64,000 bases of DNA, taken from positions 1-64,000 of the forward strand of contig CANDKR010000004.1 in the NCBI GenBank assembly GCA_947385375.1, in the 5' to 3' direction. The position numbers were made by a program, and so were the translations under genes. This stretch comes from an uncultured Clostridia bacterium. Lineage in GTDB: Bacteria > Bacillota > Clostridia > TANB77 > CAG-508. The notes under the pieces are model-generated. The model had not been told where the DNA came from. It was given only the letters and a program-made list of their open reading frames with translations, and searched no databases. Positions 45,942-58,375 of this stretch are shown here, piece by piece. Position 1 is the first letter of the stretch. Every line of letters starts with the position of its first letter.

Positions 45942-47951
45942 TTAGCTCATTTCTGTTAAATATTCATTAATTCTAATTATAAGTTCGTCATGTGCTTCTT
46001 CTAAAGTAAAGTCTGTAAGCTGTGCACCAGCTAAGGTGATATGTCCACCTCCACCTAGTTTTTCCATTATAAGCTGAACATTAACATCACCAATTGAACG
46101 TCCTGAAATACAGATTTTATCTCCTAAACTACCAATAACAAAGGACGCTGTTATATCACTAATTGTAAGAAGTTCGTCTGCGGCTTTTGCACAAATAAGA
46201 TTTGCATTTTCAATATCGTCACCTTCATACATAGATATTGCAATTGTATCTGTTACTTTCTCTGCTTTTTTTACTATATCAGCTATTATGTTATAGCTTT
46301 CTAAATCTGCTTGGAACCATTTCTTTACTTTTATAATATCGACACCATATTTTCTTAAATATGCAGCTGCTTCAAAAGTTCTAACGCCTGTTTTAAAAGT
46401 AAAGTCTTTGGTGTCTACCATAATACCACCATATAGACCTTCTGCCTCAATTAAGCTTAAATTCACATCATTTTCTGTGTATTGTATAAGTTCTGTAACT
46501 AATTCCGCTGCAGAAGACGCATACACCTCGTGAAAAGTCATAATCGCATTTTCAATATAATCTGTACTTTTTCTATGGTGATCTATAATAATCTTCTTTT
46601 CTATTTTATCTAATAAGTCTGGAAACTCTACATAGCTATTCTTATGAGTATCAACAATAACAAGTAAAGTATCCTTTCCTATTAAGCTTTCAACATCTTC
46701 TTCCGGTTTTATAACATTTTTATATTCATCAATTTCTTTTAAAATCTCATAGAATTTCTCTACTGACTTACTAAGTTCAGTTGCTATAAAGCAAGGTGTA
46801 TTTAAGGAAGTAGCCAATCTATAAATACCTAAAGCTGAAGCTAGAGCATCTATATCAATATTTTTATGGCCCATTACAATAACATTTTCAGCTTCTTCAA
46901 TTAATCTTGCCATTGTATGAGCTGTTGTTCTCGCTTTTACTTTAGTTCTCTTTTCAACTTCTAAAGTATTGCCTCCAAAAAACTTGAACTTACCATCTCT
47001 TTTTACTATAGCTTGGTCTCCTCCACGTCCTAGAACAACATCCATGACTGCTAAAGCTGATTTATATTTCTCATAGTTTGTCTTACCTTCATTAGCAATG
47101 GCAATACTTAAGGTAACTTGTACCTTATACTCTACATCTAATGTTTTTACGGTATCTAATATTGAAAATTTATTTTTCTCTATATCAGTTAAATATTGTT
47201 GCTCAAAAATATAAACAAAAGAATCTCTTTCTGTCTTGATAATCAATCCACCTGTCTCTTTTGCCCAATCTAAAATAGATCTTTCAATTTTAGCAAATAG
47301 CTCTATTTTCTCTTCTGGTAATGCTGTTTGGGAAATTTCCTCATAGTTGTCTATCATAACTATACCAACACAAGTCTTTGAATTTGTATAAGTATCAAAT
47401 AATTCGTTATATTTTGTATCATCAATAAAGTACAAAGTTAAAATATACTCATTTGCTTTTCTTCTATCTCTTCTTCTATTTTTAGCTGCTGAACCACGAA
47501 TTTTATATATCTTATTTCCTATTGTCATCTGTTTTGTAAAATCTTTTACACTATCATCTTTTTCTAAGTCTATCTTAATCTCTTTTACAATTGGATTTAA
47601 GTAATTATTCATATCTGCATTTTGAAATTCATCTATAAACGTCTTACTTCTCCAAATTATATGTCCATCTGTTTCTACTAATACCAATGGGATTGGCGAA
47701 TTAACTAAATTGTTTTTACTTGTACTGCTAACATCATAAGCAATTGCTTCTATATGGTCTACTATCTCAGTCTTTTTCTTGCTTTGTGTAACCCAAGTAT
47801 AGAAAACCATTGCTGCAAATAGAAAAATAGCAGGAAAAAGCCACCTTAAGTCATACGCACAAAGTATAACAAGTAGCACTGCTATAACTGTTAAATGCAA
47901 TCCACTTTTTATAGTAAGTTTATCTAAAATTTTACGATTTGAATTTGGCAT
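45942..47951 (-). CDS. gdpP: Cyclic-di-AMP phosphodiesterase GdpP
   Basis: A 669-residue membrane enzyme that breaks down cyclic di-AMP. Two membrane helices lie at about residues 15-50, then a PAS-like domain (about 75-175), a degenerate GGDEF domain (about 180-320), and a DHH/DHHA1 phosphodiesterase (about 340-669). The catalytic motifs include GHKNIDIDALASALG and IIDHHRK, and the C-terminal GGGGH is present. The place before rplI-dnaB is the one usual in Firmicutes. Confidence 0.95.
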   Translation of the reverse strand: MPNSNRKILDKLTIKSGLHLTVIAVLLVILCAYDLRWLFPAIFLFAAMVFYTWVTQSKKKTEIVDHIEAIAYDVSSTSKNNLVNSPIPLVLVETDGHIIWRSKTFIDEFQNADMNNYLNPIVKEIKIDLEKDDSVKDFTKQMTIGNKIYKIRGSAAKNRRRDRRKANEYILTLYFIDDTKYNELFDTYTNSKTCVGIVMIDNYEEISQTALPEEKIELFAKIERSILDWAKETGGLIIKTERDSFVYIFEQQYLTDIEKNKFSILDTVKTLDVEYKVQVTLSIAIANEGKTNYEKYKSALAVMDVVLGRGGDQAIVKRDGKFKFFGGNTLEVEKRTKVKARTTAHTMARLIEEAENVIVMGHKNIDIDALASALGIYRLATSLNTPCFIATELSKSVEKFYEILKEIDEYKNVIKPEEDVESLIGKDTLLVIVDTHKNSYVEFPDLLDKIEKKIIIDHHRKSTDYIENAIMTFHEVYASSAAELVTELIQYTENDVNLSLIEAEGLYGGIMVDTKDFTFKTGVRTFEAAAYLRKYGVDIIKVKKWFQADLESYNIIADIVKKAEKVTDTIAISMYEGDDIENANLICAKAADELLTISDITASFVIGSLGDKICISGRSIGDVNVQLIMEKLGGGGHITLAGAQLTDFTLEEAHDELIIRINEYLTEMS

Positions 47952-48050
47952 AAAATCTCCTATTTTAATAAAATAACACTCTTTATTATACTACTTATTC
48001 TAATTTCTGTCAATTATGCCAAACTTTACAAAATATTGAAAATAAAAGCA

Positions 48051-48088
48051 AAACAATCCACAAATTATTCTAAAATTGTGGATTGTTT
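48051..48088 (-). terminator. Terminator of the Big_2 protein gene
   Basis: AAACAATCCACAA / TTGTGGATTGTTT hairpin with an 11-12 base loop, after the stop codon. The T-tract on the minus strand is poor. Confidence 0.7.
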
Positions 48089-48098
48089 CATACTAAAA

Positions 48099-48740
48099 TT
48101 ATCTAATTGTTAAATTAACACTTTTTTCTTCACCAGTATATGTGTCTAAAAGAGTAATTGTAACTTTACCTCTTTGAACTCCTGTTACAATACCATTTTT
48201 ATTTACTGTTGCAATCTCATCATTACTTGAAGAATATATTAAAGTATCAATACTTGCATCAGATGGTGTAACTTGTAGTTTAAGTTGTAAATCAGCTCCA
48301 ACTTTAACTGTACTACTTGTTGCAGTAAATTTCATTGTTTTTATAGGTTTAATTGTTTTTAAATCTACTGTGCTTTGACCTTCTTTATATTTTGCTGTTA
48401 TAGTTGCGTGACCTACACCAACAGGTGTTACTACTCCATCTTTTACTGTTGCAACTGTTTCATCAGAAGATGTATATTCTACACCTTCTGAAACTTCTTC
48501 ACCATCAGCTTTAACTGTAAGTGTTGCTGTCTCTTTATCTTTTAAAGACATATATTCTTTGTCACTTTCAATTGATACAACTGGAGCTCCAGCTGCAATT
48601 GAAGTATCTTTTCCGCTTTCTATTGAAACTAATGATTTTCCAAAGATTTTACCTTTATTTAATACGATTACAAGAGCAATTATTGCAGCAACTACAAATA
48701 TTACTATTGAAATAATTAATGCTTTATCTTGTTTTTTCAT
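48099..48740 (-). CDS. Membrane-anchored Big_2 (Ig-like) protein
   Basis: A 213-residue protein. An N-terminal membrane anchor (about 8-28) is followed by two bacterial Ig-like type 2 domains of about 80 residues, each ending in the family pattern: SSDETVATVKDGVVTPVG with ATITAKY, and SSSNDEIATVNKNGIVTGV with VTITL. Such domains are surface scaffolds. It begins 17 bases after the rpoC stop, so it may be co-transcribed with RNA polymerase genes, an unusual neighbour. Confidence 0.8.
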   Translation of the reverse strand: MKKQDKALIISIVIFVVAAIIALVIVLNKGKIFGKSLVSIESGKDTSIAAGAPVVSIESDKEYMSLKDKETATLTVKADGEEVSEGVEYTSSDETVATVKDGVVTPVGVGHATITAKYKEGQSTVDLKTIKPIKTMKFTATSSTVKVGADLQLKLQVTPSDASIDTLIYSSSNDEIATVNKNGIVTGVQRGKVTITLLDTYTGEEKSVNLTIR

Positions 48741-48756
48741 AAATTTCTCTCCTTAC

Positions 48757-51700
48757 TTAAACTTCTTCTGTTTCTTTTACATCCCCATTTTCATTTGTTT
48801 CTGGAACAGTAACTTGTTCAGCTTCTGTAGTAGTTTCAGTTTTTTCACCTTCTGCTACTTCTGGCTCAGCTACTTTAGATTTAGTGTTTATTTCTAAATC
48901 TTGATAATATTTTAATCCTGTACCAGTTGGTATTAATTTACCAATGATTACGTTTTCTTTTAATCCGATTAAAGAATCTTCTTTACCTTTGATTGCTGCT
49001 TCTGTTAATACTTTTGTTGTCTCTTGGAATGAAGCTGCTGATAAGAAACTTTCTGTTGCAAGAGAAGCTTTTGTAATACCCAAAAGAACTCGTTTTCCAG
49101 TAGCTGGGCGTTTTCCTTCTGCTATCATTTCTGCATTTTTCTCTTCAAAGTCTAATAATTCAACAAGTGATGCAGTGTACATACCTGTATCTCCTGGATC
49201 TTCAATTCTAACTTTTTTAAGCATTTGTCTTGCTATAACTTCAATATGTTTATCGTTGATATCAACACCTTGGTTTCTATAAACTTTTTGAACTTCGGCA
49301 ATGATATATCTATAAACACCTTCTGGTCCTTTGATTGCAAGTAAATCATTTGGATTGATTGAACCTTCTGTGATTGGATCACCAGCTTCAATTTCGTCTC
49401 CTTCTTTTACTTTTAATTTTGAACCAAAGCTAATTACGTAAGTTTTGCTATCATCTTTACTTGTAACAATAACTTCTTTTCTCTTCTTCTCTTCGTTAAT
49501 CTTAACTGTACCAGAGATTTCAGAAACAATAGCTAAACCTTTTGGATTTCTAGCTTCAAATAGCTCTTCAACCCTAGGAAGACCTTGTGTGATATCTCCT
49601 CCAGCTACACCACCTGTGTGGAATGTTCTCATAGTAAGCTGTGTACCAGGCTCACCAATTGATTGAGCTGCGATAATACCAACAGATTCTCCTTTATGAA
49701 CTAAGTCTCTTGTAGCTAATCCCATACCATAGCATTTTCTACAAGCTCCAAGTTTACATTTACATCCTAAGATAGAACGTACATAAACTTTATCATATCC
49801 AGCTGCTACGATTTCTTTAGCTTCTTTTTCTTTTATCATTGTGTCTGTATCGACAATAACTTTTCCTGTTTTTGGATCTTTGATATCTTCGATAACAAAT
49901 CTACCAACTAATCTTTCTTCTAACTCTTCAATTACTTGGTTTCCAGACTTGATATCATCTAATAATATACCTTCTTTAGATCCACAATCGTCTTCTCTAA
50001 TAATAATATCTTGAGAAACGTCTACTAATCTTCTTGTTAAGTAACCAGAGTCAGCAGTTCTTAGCGCTGTATCTGTTAAACCTTTTCTAGCACCATGTGA
50101 AGAAATGAAATACTCTAAAGCATCTAGTCCTTCACGGAAACAAGATTTAACTGGAATTTCAACGGCTTTACCTTGAGTATTAGCCATAAGTCCACGCATA
50201 CCTGCAATTTGTCTTAACTGGTTCATATTACCACGGGCACCAGATTGAGCCATCATATAAATTGGGTTTAAGTCATCAAAGTTATTTTTCATAGCTTCTG
50301 TTACATCACTTGTAGCTTTTTCCCAAACTTTAATTACTGCATCATATCTTTCGCTTTCAGTAATAACACCACGTTTATATTGTGCTAAAATATGTTTTAC
50401 ATCATTATCAGCAGCTGATAAGATTTCTTTCTTAGCTGGTGGTACTGCAACGTCTGCAACAGACACTGTAATAGCACCTCTAGTTGAATATTTATAACCA
50501 ATTGATTTAATATAGTCTAAAACATCTGCTGAAACTGATAATCCATTAACAGCAATACAATTTGCAACTATCTTTCCTAAGTTTTTCTTGATAACTGGGA
50601 AATCAATTTCAAGTTCAAATTCATTTTCTGGATTACTTCTATCAACAAATCCTAAGTTTTGTGGGATACCTTCGTTAAATATTAATCTACCAACTGTTGT
50701 TTCAATAGTTTTATGTTTTTCTTCTCCATCAATTTCTTTAAACATTCTAACTTTGACTTTTCCGTGTAATCCAACATCACCATTTTGGTATGCCATTAAA
50801 GCTTCATCTTTATCTTTAAAGTACATACCTTCACCTTTTTCACCATCAATTTGAACTGTTAGGTAATATGCACCTAAAATCATATCTTGTGATGGTACTG
50901 TAACTGGTTTACCATCTTGTGGTTTTAATAAGTTATTTACAGAAAGCATTAAGAATCTTGCTTCTGAAATAGCTTCTGGTGTAAGTGGAACATGGACAGC
51001 CATTTGGTCACCATCAAAGTCAGCATTGAATGCTGTACAAACTAATGGGTGAAGTTTTATAGCTCTACCTTCAACTAATATCGGTTGGAATGCTTGAATA
51101 CCTAATCTATGTAGAGTAGGAGCACGGTTTAACATAACAGGGTGATCTTGAATAACCTCTTCTAATATATCCCATACTTCTGGTCTTAATTTTTCAACCA
51201 TTCTCTTAGCATTTTTAATATTATGAGCTAATCCTCTTCCAACTAACTCTTTCATAACAAATGGTTTGAATAATTCAACTGCCATTTCTTTTGGTAAACC
51301 ACATTGGTAAATTTTTAATTCTGGTCCAACAACAATAACTGAACGACCTGAATAGTCAACCCTCTTACCAAGTAAGTTTTGACGGAATCTACCTTGTTTA
51401 CCTTTTAGCATATCTGATAATGATTTTAATGGTCTATTTCCAGCACCTGTAACAGGTCTTCCTCTTCTACCATTATCAATTAAAGCATCAACAGATTCTT
51501 GAAGCATCCTTTTTTCATTTCTAACAATAATTTCTGGTGCGCCTAATTCTAATAATCTTTTTAATCTGTTATTTCTATTTATAACTCTTCTATATAAATC
51601 GTTTAAATCAGAAGTAGCAAATCTACCACCATCTAATTGTACCATTGGTCTGATTTCTGGTGGTATTACAGGAATAACACTCATAACCATCCATTCTGGT

Positions 51701-52368
51701 TTATTTTTAGACATTCTGAATGATTCTACTGTATCTAATCTTTTAATAATTTTAGCTTTCTTTTGCTCACTAGCTTTTTCTAATTCTTTCTTTAATTTTG
51801 CAGATAATTTTTCAAGGTCTATTTCAGCTAATAATTTTCTAATAGCTTCTGCACCCATTTCTGCTTTAAAAGAACCTCTACCATATTTTTCTTCTGCTTC
51901 ATGATATTCTTTTTCATTTAAAATTTGGCATTTTAAAAGTCCAGAAGTTCCTTTATCTGTAACTATGTATGAAGCAAAATATATAACCTTTTCTAAGCTT
52001 CTTGGTGAAATATCTAACATTAAAGCCACTCTACTTGGAATTCCTTTGAAATACCAAATATGAGCTATTGGAGCTGCAAGTTCAATATGTCCCATTCTTT
52101 CTCTTCTTACTTTTGCAGTTGTAACTTCAACACCACATCTATCACAAACAATACCTTTATATCTAACTCTTTTGTATTTACCACAGTGACACTCCCAGTC
52201 TTTTGTAGGACCAAATATTTTCTCACAAAAAAGTCCATCTTTTTCTGGTTTTAATGTTCTGTAATTGATAGTTTCTGGTTTTTTTACTTCTCCATGAGAC
52301 CAACCTCTAATTTTTTCATCAGAAGCTAAACCAATTTTAATTTTATTAAAAACCTCTAATTCTTCCAC
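48757..52368 (-). CDS. rpoC: RNA polymerase subunit beta'
   Basis: The beta-prime subunit, about 1,203 residues. The zinc finger has CHCGKYK and CDRCGV. The catalytic Mg motif is [15 protein letters not shown]. The later zinc site has CGSKEG, then [15 protein letters not shown]-terminal acidic tail ([17 protein letters not shown]) is an extension. I start at GTG 52366-52368, giving [16 protein letters not shown] as in other Firmicutes, with AGGAGG 12 bases upstream; a longer ATG frame begins 20 codons earlier. No in-frame CGG was found in it. Confidence 0.97.
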   Translation of the reverse strand: MEELEVFNKIKIGLASDEKIRGWSHGEVKKPETINYRTLKPEKDGLFCEKIFGPTKDWECHCGKYKRVRYKGIVCDRCGVEVTTAKVRRERMGHIELAAPIAHIWYFKGIPSRVALMLDISPRSLEKVIYFASYIVTDKGTSGLLKCQILNEKEYHEAEEKYGRGSFKAEMGAEAIRKLLAEIDLEKLSAKLKKELEKASEQKKAKIIKRLDTVESFRMSKNKPEWMVMSVIPVIPPEIRPMVQLDGGRFATSDLNDLYRRVINRNNRLKRLLELGAPEIIVRNEKRMLQESVDALIDNGRRGRPVTGAGNRPLKSLSDMLKGKQGRFRQNLLGKRVDYSGRSVIVVGPELKIYQCGLPKEMAVELFKPFVMKELVGRGLAHNIKNAKRMVEKLRPEVWDILEEVIQDHPVMLNRAPTLHRLGIQAFQPILVEGRAIKLHPLVCTAFNADFDGDQMAVHVPLTPEAISEARFLMLSVNNLLKPQDGKPVTVPSQDMILGAYYLTVQIDGEKGEGMYFKDKDEALMAYQNGDVGLHGKVKVRMFKEIDGEEKHKTIETTVGRLIFNEGIPQNLGFVDRSNPENEFELEIDFPVIKKNLGKIVANCIAVNGLSVSADVLDYIKSIGYKYSTRGAITVSVADVAVPPAKKEILSAADNDVKHILAQYKRGVITESERYDAVIKVWEKATSDVTEAMKNNFDDLNPIYMMAQSGARGNMNQLRQIAGMRGLMANTQGKAVEIPVKSCFREGLDALEYFISSHGARKGLTDTALRTADSGYLTRRLVDVSQDIIIREDDCGSKEGILLDDIKSGNQVIEELEERLVGRFVIEDIKDPKTGKVIVDTDTMIKEKEAKEIVAAGYDKVYVRSILGCKCKLGACRKCYGMGLATRDLVHKGESVGIIAAQSIGEPGTQLTMRTFHTGGVAGGDITQGLPRVEELFEARNPKGLAIVSEISGTVKINEEKKRKEVIVTSKDDSKTYVISFGSKLKVKEGDEIEAGDPITEGSINPNDLLAIKGPEGVYRYIIAEVQKVYRNQGVDINDKHIEVIARQMLKKVRIEDPGDTGMYTASLVELLDFEEKNAEMIAEGKRPATGKRVLLGITKASLATESFLSAASFQETTKVLTEAAIKGKEDSLIGLKENVIIGKLIPTGTGLKYYQDLEINTKSKVAEPEVAEGEKTETTTEAEQVTVPETNENGDVKETEEV

Positions 52369-52484
52369 TTTATTAAGTAGCCTCCTAAAAATATTTTGCA
52401 TCTTTGCCCCAAATAGCCATTTATCCACTGCTGAGCAATTTATCTTGTCAAATGGCTATTCTAGCAAAAACTATATTCACTTAA

Positions 52485-55400
52485 TTATTCTTCTAAATTA
52501 TTTAATTCTCCAAATATTTTATCATCTGGAATATCATCTTCATCTAGTATATTAGTGAAGAAATCATCTCCATCTTCATCATATTCTTCTAGTTCATCTT
52601 CACTAACTTCATTTAGGTTGTCTTCTTCAAGCTCACTTTCATCAATTCTTTCTTCGATTCCATCAAGAGCTTCTTCAACATGTTCTTTTATTTCAAGTTC
52701 TTCATTATCATTATATAATTTAACATCTAATCCTAATGATTGAAGTTCTTTAATAAGTACTTTAAATGACTCTGGAACACCTGGTTCTGGTATGTTTTCA
52801 CCTTTAACAATTGCTTCATAAGTTTTTACTCTTCCGATAACATCGTCAGATTTAATTGTTAATATTTCTTGAAGTGTATATGCAGCACCATAAGCTTCTA
52901 ATGCCCAAACTTCCATCTCTCCAAATCTTTGACCACCAAATTGAGCTTTACCTCCAAGTGGTTGTTGTGTAACTAATGAGTATGGTCCAGTTGAACGAGC
53001 ATGTATCTTATCATCAACTAAGTGGTGAAGTTTTAACATGTACATTACACCAACTGTAATTGGTTTATCAAATGGTTCTCCTGTTCTACCATCATATAAA
53101 ATTGTTTTACCATTTGTTTCTAATCCAGCTAAATCTAACATTTCTTCAATATCTTCTTCAAATGCACCATCAAATACTGGTGTTGCAACTTTCCATCCTA
53201 ACATTCTTGCAGCTGCACCTAAGTGAACTTCAAGAACTTGACCTAAATTCATACGAGAAGGTACACCAAGTGGGTTAAGTACAACATCTACTGGTGTTCC
53301 ATCTGGCATAAATGGCATATCTTCTTCTGGTAATATTCTTGAAATAACACCTTTGTTACCATGACGACCAGCCATCTTATCTCCAACAGATATTTTTCTT
53401 TTTTGAGCAATATATATTCTGATTATTTGATTTACACCAGGTCCTAATTCATCAGAATTCTCCCTAGTATAAACTTTAACATCAACAACTGTTCCAGCTT
53501 CTCCATGAGGTACACGAAGTGATGTATCTCTAACTTCTCTAGCTTTTTCACCAAAGATAGCTCTTAATAATCTTTCCTCAGCTGTAAGTTCTGTTTCTCC
53601 TTTTGGAGTAACTTTACCAACTAAGATATCTCCAGGTCTAACTTCAGCACCAATTCTAATAACACCATTATCATCTAAGTCTTTAAGAGAGTCTTCACCA
53701 ACATTTGGTATATCTCTTGTAATTTCTTCTGGTCCTAATTTTGTATCACGGCATTCACAATCATAATCTTCAATGTGAATTGATGTATAAACATCTTCTT
53801 TAACTAATCTTTCTGATAACAAGATAGCATCTTCGTAGTTATAACCTTCCCAAGTTGTGAAAGCTATAAGCACGTTCTTTCCTAAAGCCATCTCTCCTTT
53901 ATCAGTAGCAGGTCCATCAGCAATAACGTCTCCACGTTTTACTTCTTCACCTTCTTTTACGATTGGTCTTTGATTTATACAAGTACTTCCATTTGTTCTC
54001 TTGAATTTTCTAAGAACATATTTCTTTCTACCTGTTTTATTTTTAATAATGATTTCATCACCTGTAACAGTTTCTACTAAACCATCTTCTTCAGCAAGTA
54101 TCATAACTCCTGAATCTTTAGCTGCTTTGTATTCAATACCTGTTCCTACAAGTGGTGAGTCTGTAATCATAAGTGGAACTGCCTGACGTTGCATGTTTGC
54201 ACCCATTAAGGCACGGTTAGCGTCGTCGTGCTCTAAGAATGGTATCATAGCTGCACCAACAGAAACTAATTGTTTTGGAGAAATATCCATATAATCTACT
54301 TTTTCTCTTTCAATCTCTTTAATTTCTGCACGCTCTCTAACTCTAATTCTTTCATGTAATAATTTACCATCTTTATCTAAAGGCTCTGATGCTTGGCAGA
54401 TGATATAATTATCTTCATCATCAGCTGTCATATAAGTAACTTCATCTGTTACTTTTCCTGTTTCTTTGTCTATTCTTCTATATGGTGTTTCAATGAAACC
54501 ATATTCATTTATAATAGCAAATGTTGAAAGTGCTGATATAAGACCTATGTTTGGTCCTTCAGGAGACTCTATTGGGCAAAGTCTACCATAGTGAGTATAG
54601 TGAATATCACGAACTTCAAATCCAGCTCTTTCTCTTGATAAACCACCAGGTCCTAAAGCTGAAATTCTTCTTTTATGTGTAAGCTCAGATAACGGATTAC
54701 ATTGATCCATAAATTGTGATAATTGTGAGCTTCCAAAGAACTCTCTAATTGAAGATGTGATTGGTTTTGTATTAATCAAAGTTTGTGGAGTAACAACATC
54801 TAAATCTTGGATTGTCATTCTCTCACGAACTCCTCTTTCCAATCTTGTCAAACCAATTCTAAATTGATTTTGTAAAAGCTCTCCAACACATCTAATTCTT
54901 CTGTTTGCTAAGTGGTCAATATCATCTACTTCACCTAATCTTGGTTTTCTTGGGTCTGAAATATATGTATTATATTCAAGATTTAGTAAATAGTTTACAG
55001 AAGCAATAATATCTTCTGTTACTATATGTTTTGGAATTAACTCTTCAATTCTTTCTTCTATAACACGTTTTAAATCTTTCTCTTCTGTTGTATCTAAGAT
55101 GCCTTTTAAGATTTCATAATTTACGTCTATTTTAATTTTTAATTCATCTGCTATTTTAGGATCAACAAAACTTCTAATATCAACAGTACCGTTACCAATA
55201 ACTTTAGCAACTTTATCTTCAATTTGAACATTAACTATATTGATACCTGCATTTTGTATTTCTCTAGCAACTTCTCTTGAAATAACTTCTCCTTTTTCAA
55301 CAAATACTTCTCCAGTTTCTGGATTTGCAATTGTTTCAGCAGCAACGTGTTTCTCAATTCTTGAAGCTAGACCTAATTTTTTATTATATTTATATCTACC

Positions 55401-56213
55401 AACTTTTGATAAATCATATCTTCTATTATCGAAGAATAAACCTGTAAATAAGTTTCTAGCAGCGTCAACTGTTGGAAGCTCTCCTGGTCTTAATTTTTTG
55501 TAGATTTCAACTAAAGCTTCATCTGCGTTTTTAACAGGGTCTTTAGCTATTGTTGCTAAGATTTTCTCATCTTCTCCGAACAAATCAATGATTTTCTCAT
55601 CTGTATCTAAGCCAATAGCTCTTAATAATGAAGTAACAGGTAATTTTCTTGTTCTATCAATTCTAACATAGAAAACATCATTACTATCTGTTTCATATTC
55701 AAGCCAAGCTCCTCTGATTGGCATTACAGTAGCTGCATATAGCTTTTTACCAGTTTTATCATAACTAGAATCATAATAACAACCTGGTGAACGAACTAAC
55801 TGGCTAACTACAACCCTCTCTGCACCATTAATAACGAATGTACCGCTATCTGTCATAACTGGAAAATCACCTAAATAAATCTCTTGCTCTTTAATTTCTC
55901 CAGTTTCACGGTTAATTAATCTAACCTTTACATGCAATCTTGTTGAATAAGTTGCATCTCTTTCTTTTGCTTCTTCTAGAGAATACTTTGTCTCTTTCTC
56001 CATCTCATAATCAAAGAATTCTAATACTAGGTTACCTGAATAATCTTCAATAGGTGAAATATCTCTTAATACCTCTCCAAGACCTTCGTTTATAAACCAG
56101 TCATAAGAATCTTTTTGAACTTTAATAAGATTAGGAATATCAATAAAATCTCCTATTCTTGAAAAAGTCTTACGTACACATTTCTCGTGCACAACATCTT
56201 TTACTTCTATCAA
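52485..56213 (-). CDS. rpoB: RNA polymerase subunit beta
   Basis: The beta subunit, 1,242 residues. The rifampicin region has [22 protein letters not shown] and [20 protein letters not shown] and the C-terminal [25 protein letters not shown] are all standard. The last about 70 residues are very acidic (Glu/Asp), an extension beyond the usual end. It is the first gene of the rpoB-rpoC pair, with a 380-base leader. No in-frame CGG was found in it. Confidence 0.97.
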   Translation of the reverse strand: MIEVKDVVHEKCVRKTFSRIGDFIDIPNLIKVQKDSYDWFINEGLGEVLRDISPIEDYSGNLVLEFFDYEMEKETKYSLEEAKERDATYSTRLHVKVRLINRETGEIKEQEIYLGDFPVMTDSGTFVINGAERVVVSQLVRSPGCYYDSSYDKTGKKLYAATVMPIRGAWLEYETDSNDVFYVRIDRTRKLPVTSLLRAIGLDTDEKIIDLFGEDEKILATIAKDPVKNADEALVEIYKKLRPGELPTVDAARNLFTGLFFDNRRYDLSKVGRYKYNKKLGLASRIEKHVAAETIANPETGEVFVEKGEVISREVAREIQNAGINIVNVQIEDKVAKVIGNGTVDIRSFVDPKIADELKIKIDVNYEILKGILDTTEEKDLKRVIEERIEELIPKHIVTEDIIASVNYLLNLEYNTYISDPRKPRLGEVDDIDHLANRRIRCVGELLQNQFRIGLTRLERGVRERMTIQDLDVVTPQTLINTKPITSSIREFFGSSQLSQFMDQCNPLSELTHKRRISALGPGGLSRERAGFEVRDIHYTHYGRLCPIESPEGPNIGLISALSTFAIINEYGFIETPYRRIDKETGKVTDEVTYMTADDEDNYIICQASEPLDKDGKLLHERIRVRERAEIKEIEREKVDYMDISPKQLVSVGAAMIPFLEHDDANRALMGANMQRQAVPLMITDSPLVGTGIEYKAAKDSGVMILAEEDGLVETVTGDEIIIKNKTGRKKYVLRKFKRTNGSTCINQRPIVKEGEEVKRGDVIADGPATDKGEMALGKNVLIAFTTWEGYNYEDAILLSERLVKEDVYTSIHIEDYDCECRDTKLGPEEITRDIPNVGEDSLKDLDDNGVIRIGAEVRPGDILVGKVTPKGETELTAEERLLRAIFGEKAREVRDTSLRVPHGEAGTVVDVKVYTRENSDELGPGVNQIIRIYIAQKRKISVGDKMAGRHGNKGVISRILPEEDMPFMPDGTPVDVVLNPLGVPSRMNLGQVLEVHLGAAARMLGWKVATPVFDGAFEEDIEEMLDLAGLETNGKTILYDGRTGEPFDKPITVGVMYMLKLHHLVDDKIHARSTGPYSLVTQQPLGGKAQFGGQRFGEMEVWALEAYGAAYTLQEILTIKSDDVIGRVKTYEAIVKGENIPEPGVPESFKVLIKELQSLGLDVKLYNDNEELEIKEHVEEALDGIEERIDESELEEDNLNEVSEDELEEYDEDGDDFFTNILDEDDIPDDKIFGELNNLEE

Positions 56214-56410
56214 AACGAACCACCCTTTTATATAAAATTAGCAGGCTTTTTATATTAAAATTTGAGATAAAGTCCTTCTTGGCTTAAAAGGTTATTACAA
56301 AAATTTAATTTCCCTGCCGAAAACCTCATTTCCGTAGTGCCTCTTTTAATCAATTCCTCTTTATTCAAATTTAAAATATCATTTTTGGTAATAATAAATA
56401 GGAATAAAAA
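56214..56410 (-). promoter_or_regulatory. rpoB leader region
   Basis: The 200 bases before rpoB contain the ribosome binding region (AAAGGGTGG) and a 40-odd codon frame without an ATG (reads KEELIKRGTTEMRFSAGK and on to a stop). I see no clear L10 or other known leader. No rplL or rplJ lies upstream, unlike the common order, so rpoB probably has its own promoter here. Confidence 0.35.
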
Positions 56411-56452
56411 ACAAATATAAAGGTACGCTAAACTTTGCTTACCTTTATATTT
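56411..56452 (-). terminator. Terminator upstream of rpoB
   Basis: AAATATAAAGGTA / TACCTTTATATTT hairpin with TTTTTTATT on the minus strand. It ends the transcript of the gene at 56593 and isolates rpoB. Confidence 0.85.
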
Positions 56453-56592
56453 GATTACTTTTTTACTTTATTTCTAAAACTTTTATAATACTCACTATTT
56501 ACTACCTTTCATATATGGATATATATGCTATAATACTATACCATATATACAAGGTACAAGTCAAGAGTTTTTTCAAAATTTTCTTAGGGAAA

Positions 56593-57207
56593 TTAGTATT
56601 TGATGAAATTTTCTAAAACTTCTGTTACTAAATTTTTATATAAGCTTAAATCATCAAGCGGATAATCTATATCAAATACATAGATTCCATCGTCTAATTC
56701 CAGTAAAACTACCTGCAAGCAGAAGGCTTTATTCAAGTTCTCATCTAGGTAATGAAAACTATAAGTCTCTGCTAAATTGCCATTCACATTCAATTCTTTA
56801 ATATCAGATACATTAGAATTTGCATTATAAGATTCTATATATGCAAGCTTATCTGCCCTTGCTATCGAAGAAAGTGGTCTTCCTTCAATTTTCTCAATCT
56901 CAGAAATATATATAGACATATTTTCTGGTGAAGAAACTTTAATTAAATATTCACTATTATGAGATTGAGTAAGATTATATTTTGTAGGAAGCTCTACACT
57001 TACTCTTCCATCTAAATCTTTGAAAATTTGAGTTTTTGCCTCTGTATTATTTTCTACTACTTGAGTATTTTTGTTTTCTTTTGGCTGACGCTCCATTTTT
57101 CTAGAAATAGCAAAAACAATTATACTCACAACTAATAAAACTAGTATTGCAACTGTAATTATTACTTTTTTGATATTCAGTTTTCTGTATCCTGAAAAAT
57201 CCTCCAT
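56593..57207 (-). CDS. Membrane-anchored protein of unknown function
   Basis: A 204-residue protein. Short basic N-terminus, one membrane helix at about 15-36, then an outside domain of about 150 residues that resembles PsbP/YusW-like folds in outline (RVSVELPTKYNLT near its start; ENFIKY at its end). No catalytic motif is seen. It starts two bases after the AI-2E transporter stop, so the two are co-transcribed. Confidence 0.55.
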   Translation of the reverse strand: MEDFSGYRKLNIKKVIITVAILVLLVVSIIVFAISRKMERQPKENKNTQVVENNTEAKTQIFKDLDGRVSVELPTKYNLTQSHNSEYLIKVSSPENMSIYISEIEKIEGRPLSSIARADKLAYIESYNANSNVSDIKELNVNGNLAETYSFHYLDENLNKAFCLQVVLLELDDGIYVFDIDYPLDDLSLYKNLVTEVLENFIKY

Positions 57208-57209
57208 TT

Positions 57210-58364
57210 TTATTCCTCTTCTAGTTTCTGAACTTTAACTTCATTTCTTTGATTAACAAAATCTAATACAAATATTTTGATAAGAGCTGCAATTGGAACT
57301 CCTAAGAACATTCCTAAAACTCCAAAATATGCTCCACCAAGTGTTGTTGAAAAAATAACTAATATTGGACTTACATTTAACGAATTTCCTAAAATTCTTG
57401 GGTTTATAATGTTTGCATCTATTTGTTGAACTATTATAACAACTATTGTCATCCATAATGCTGTAGTAAAACCACCTGTAAATATTGTAATTACAGCAGC
57501 TATAATAACCGCAGCGATTGCTCCAAAATATGGAATAACATTAAATAAACCTATCATAATTCCAAGTAAAGTTGCATACTCTATTCCCATTATGTTCATT
57601 ACAATTGATGTAAGTATACCCACAATAAATCCATCTAATATCTGACTAGAAATATATTTATAAAAAATATTATTTGTTCTTTCATATAGATTTATCCATT
57701 TTTGATAAGTGCCATCTTCGCAAACAGCTTTCATAAAATTACTAATAAAGTTCTTAATATCTTTTCTCTCAAGTAATATATATACTGAAATTACTATCAT
57801 AACAAATAAATCAAATACAACGTTTGTCGCACCGACTATTCCTTTAACATAGTTACCTATGTTTTCTAAACTTACCCAATCGATAATTACTTCTGAAATA
57901 TTAAACTCTTCAATAGATTTTACTATTTCAGTAATATTTAGATTTGACCAAAAAGTATCTTCTGGTAAAGTTTTTAAAAATTCAATTGCACTTGTGTAGA
58001 AATTTGGTAATTTATTTGCAAGTTCAATTACATTTTTAGTAATTGCTGGGCTAATAAAATTTATTATTATAAATATTATACTTGCAATTATAAAATATAC
58101 TGTAATAACACTTAGTCCTCTTCTATGCTTCTTTAAAAACTTTATCTTGTCTGTGTTAAAAGATTCCTCAATTGCCTTGCATGGTGTGTATAATAAATAT
58201 GCAATTACACCTCCCGCGATAAATGGCACTAATACTCCTATAAATGATCCTATTGCTGAAAAAACACCTGATAAGCTGTCTATCATTTTATATGCAATTA
58301 CTGATACTAGGACTAAGGAAAACCAAAATAGCCACTTTCCTATATTATCTGCTTTTTTTCCCAT
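57210..58364 (-). CDS. AI-2E-family transporter (YtvI/PerM-like)
   Basis: A 384-residue membrane protein of the AI-2E/PerM family. Two helices at the N-terminus, a cytoplasmic or outside loop (about 90-190), then five or six helices. Family motifs include GFIVGILTSIVMNIMGI, YATLLGIMIGLFNVIPYFG and ANIINPRILG. Members move ions or small molecules; the substrate here is unknown. It follows exoA by 11 bases. Confidence 0.88.
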   Translation of the reverse strand: MGKKADNIGKWLFWFSLVLVSVIAYKMIDSLSGVFSAIGSFIGVLVPFIAGGVIAYLLYTPCKAIEESFNTDKIKFLKKHRRGLSVITVYFIIASIIFIIINFISPAITKNVIELANKLPNFYTSAIEFLKTLPEDTFWSNLNITEIVKSIEEFNISEVIIDWVSLENIGNYVKGIVGATNVVFDLFVMIVISVYILLERKDIKNFISNFMKAVCEDGTYQKWINLYERTNNIFYKYISSQILDGFIVGILTSIVMNIMGIEYATLLGIMIGLFNVIPYFGAIAAVIIAAVITIFTGGFTTALWMTIVVIIVQQIDANIINPRILGNSLNVSPILVIFSTTLGGAYFGVLGMFLGVPIAALIKIFVLDFVNQRNEVKVQKLEEE

Positions 58365-58375
58365 ATTTTTCTCCT

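Noticed and set aside
48521..52254. Plus-strand open frames opposite rpoC and the Big_2 gene
   Set aside because: Antisense shadows of conserved genes with no ribosome binding sites and low-complexity Leu/Ser-rich products.
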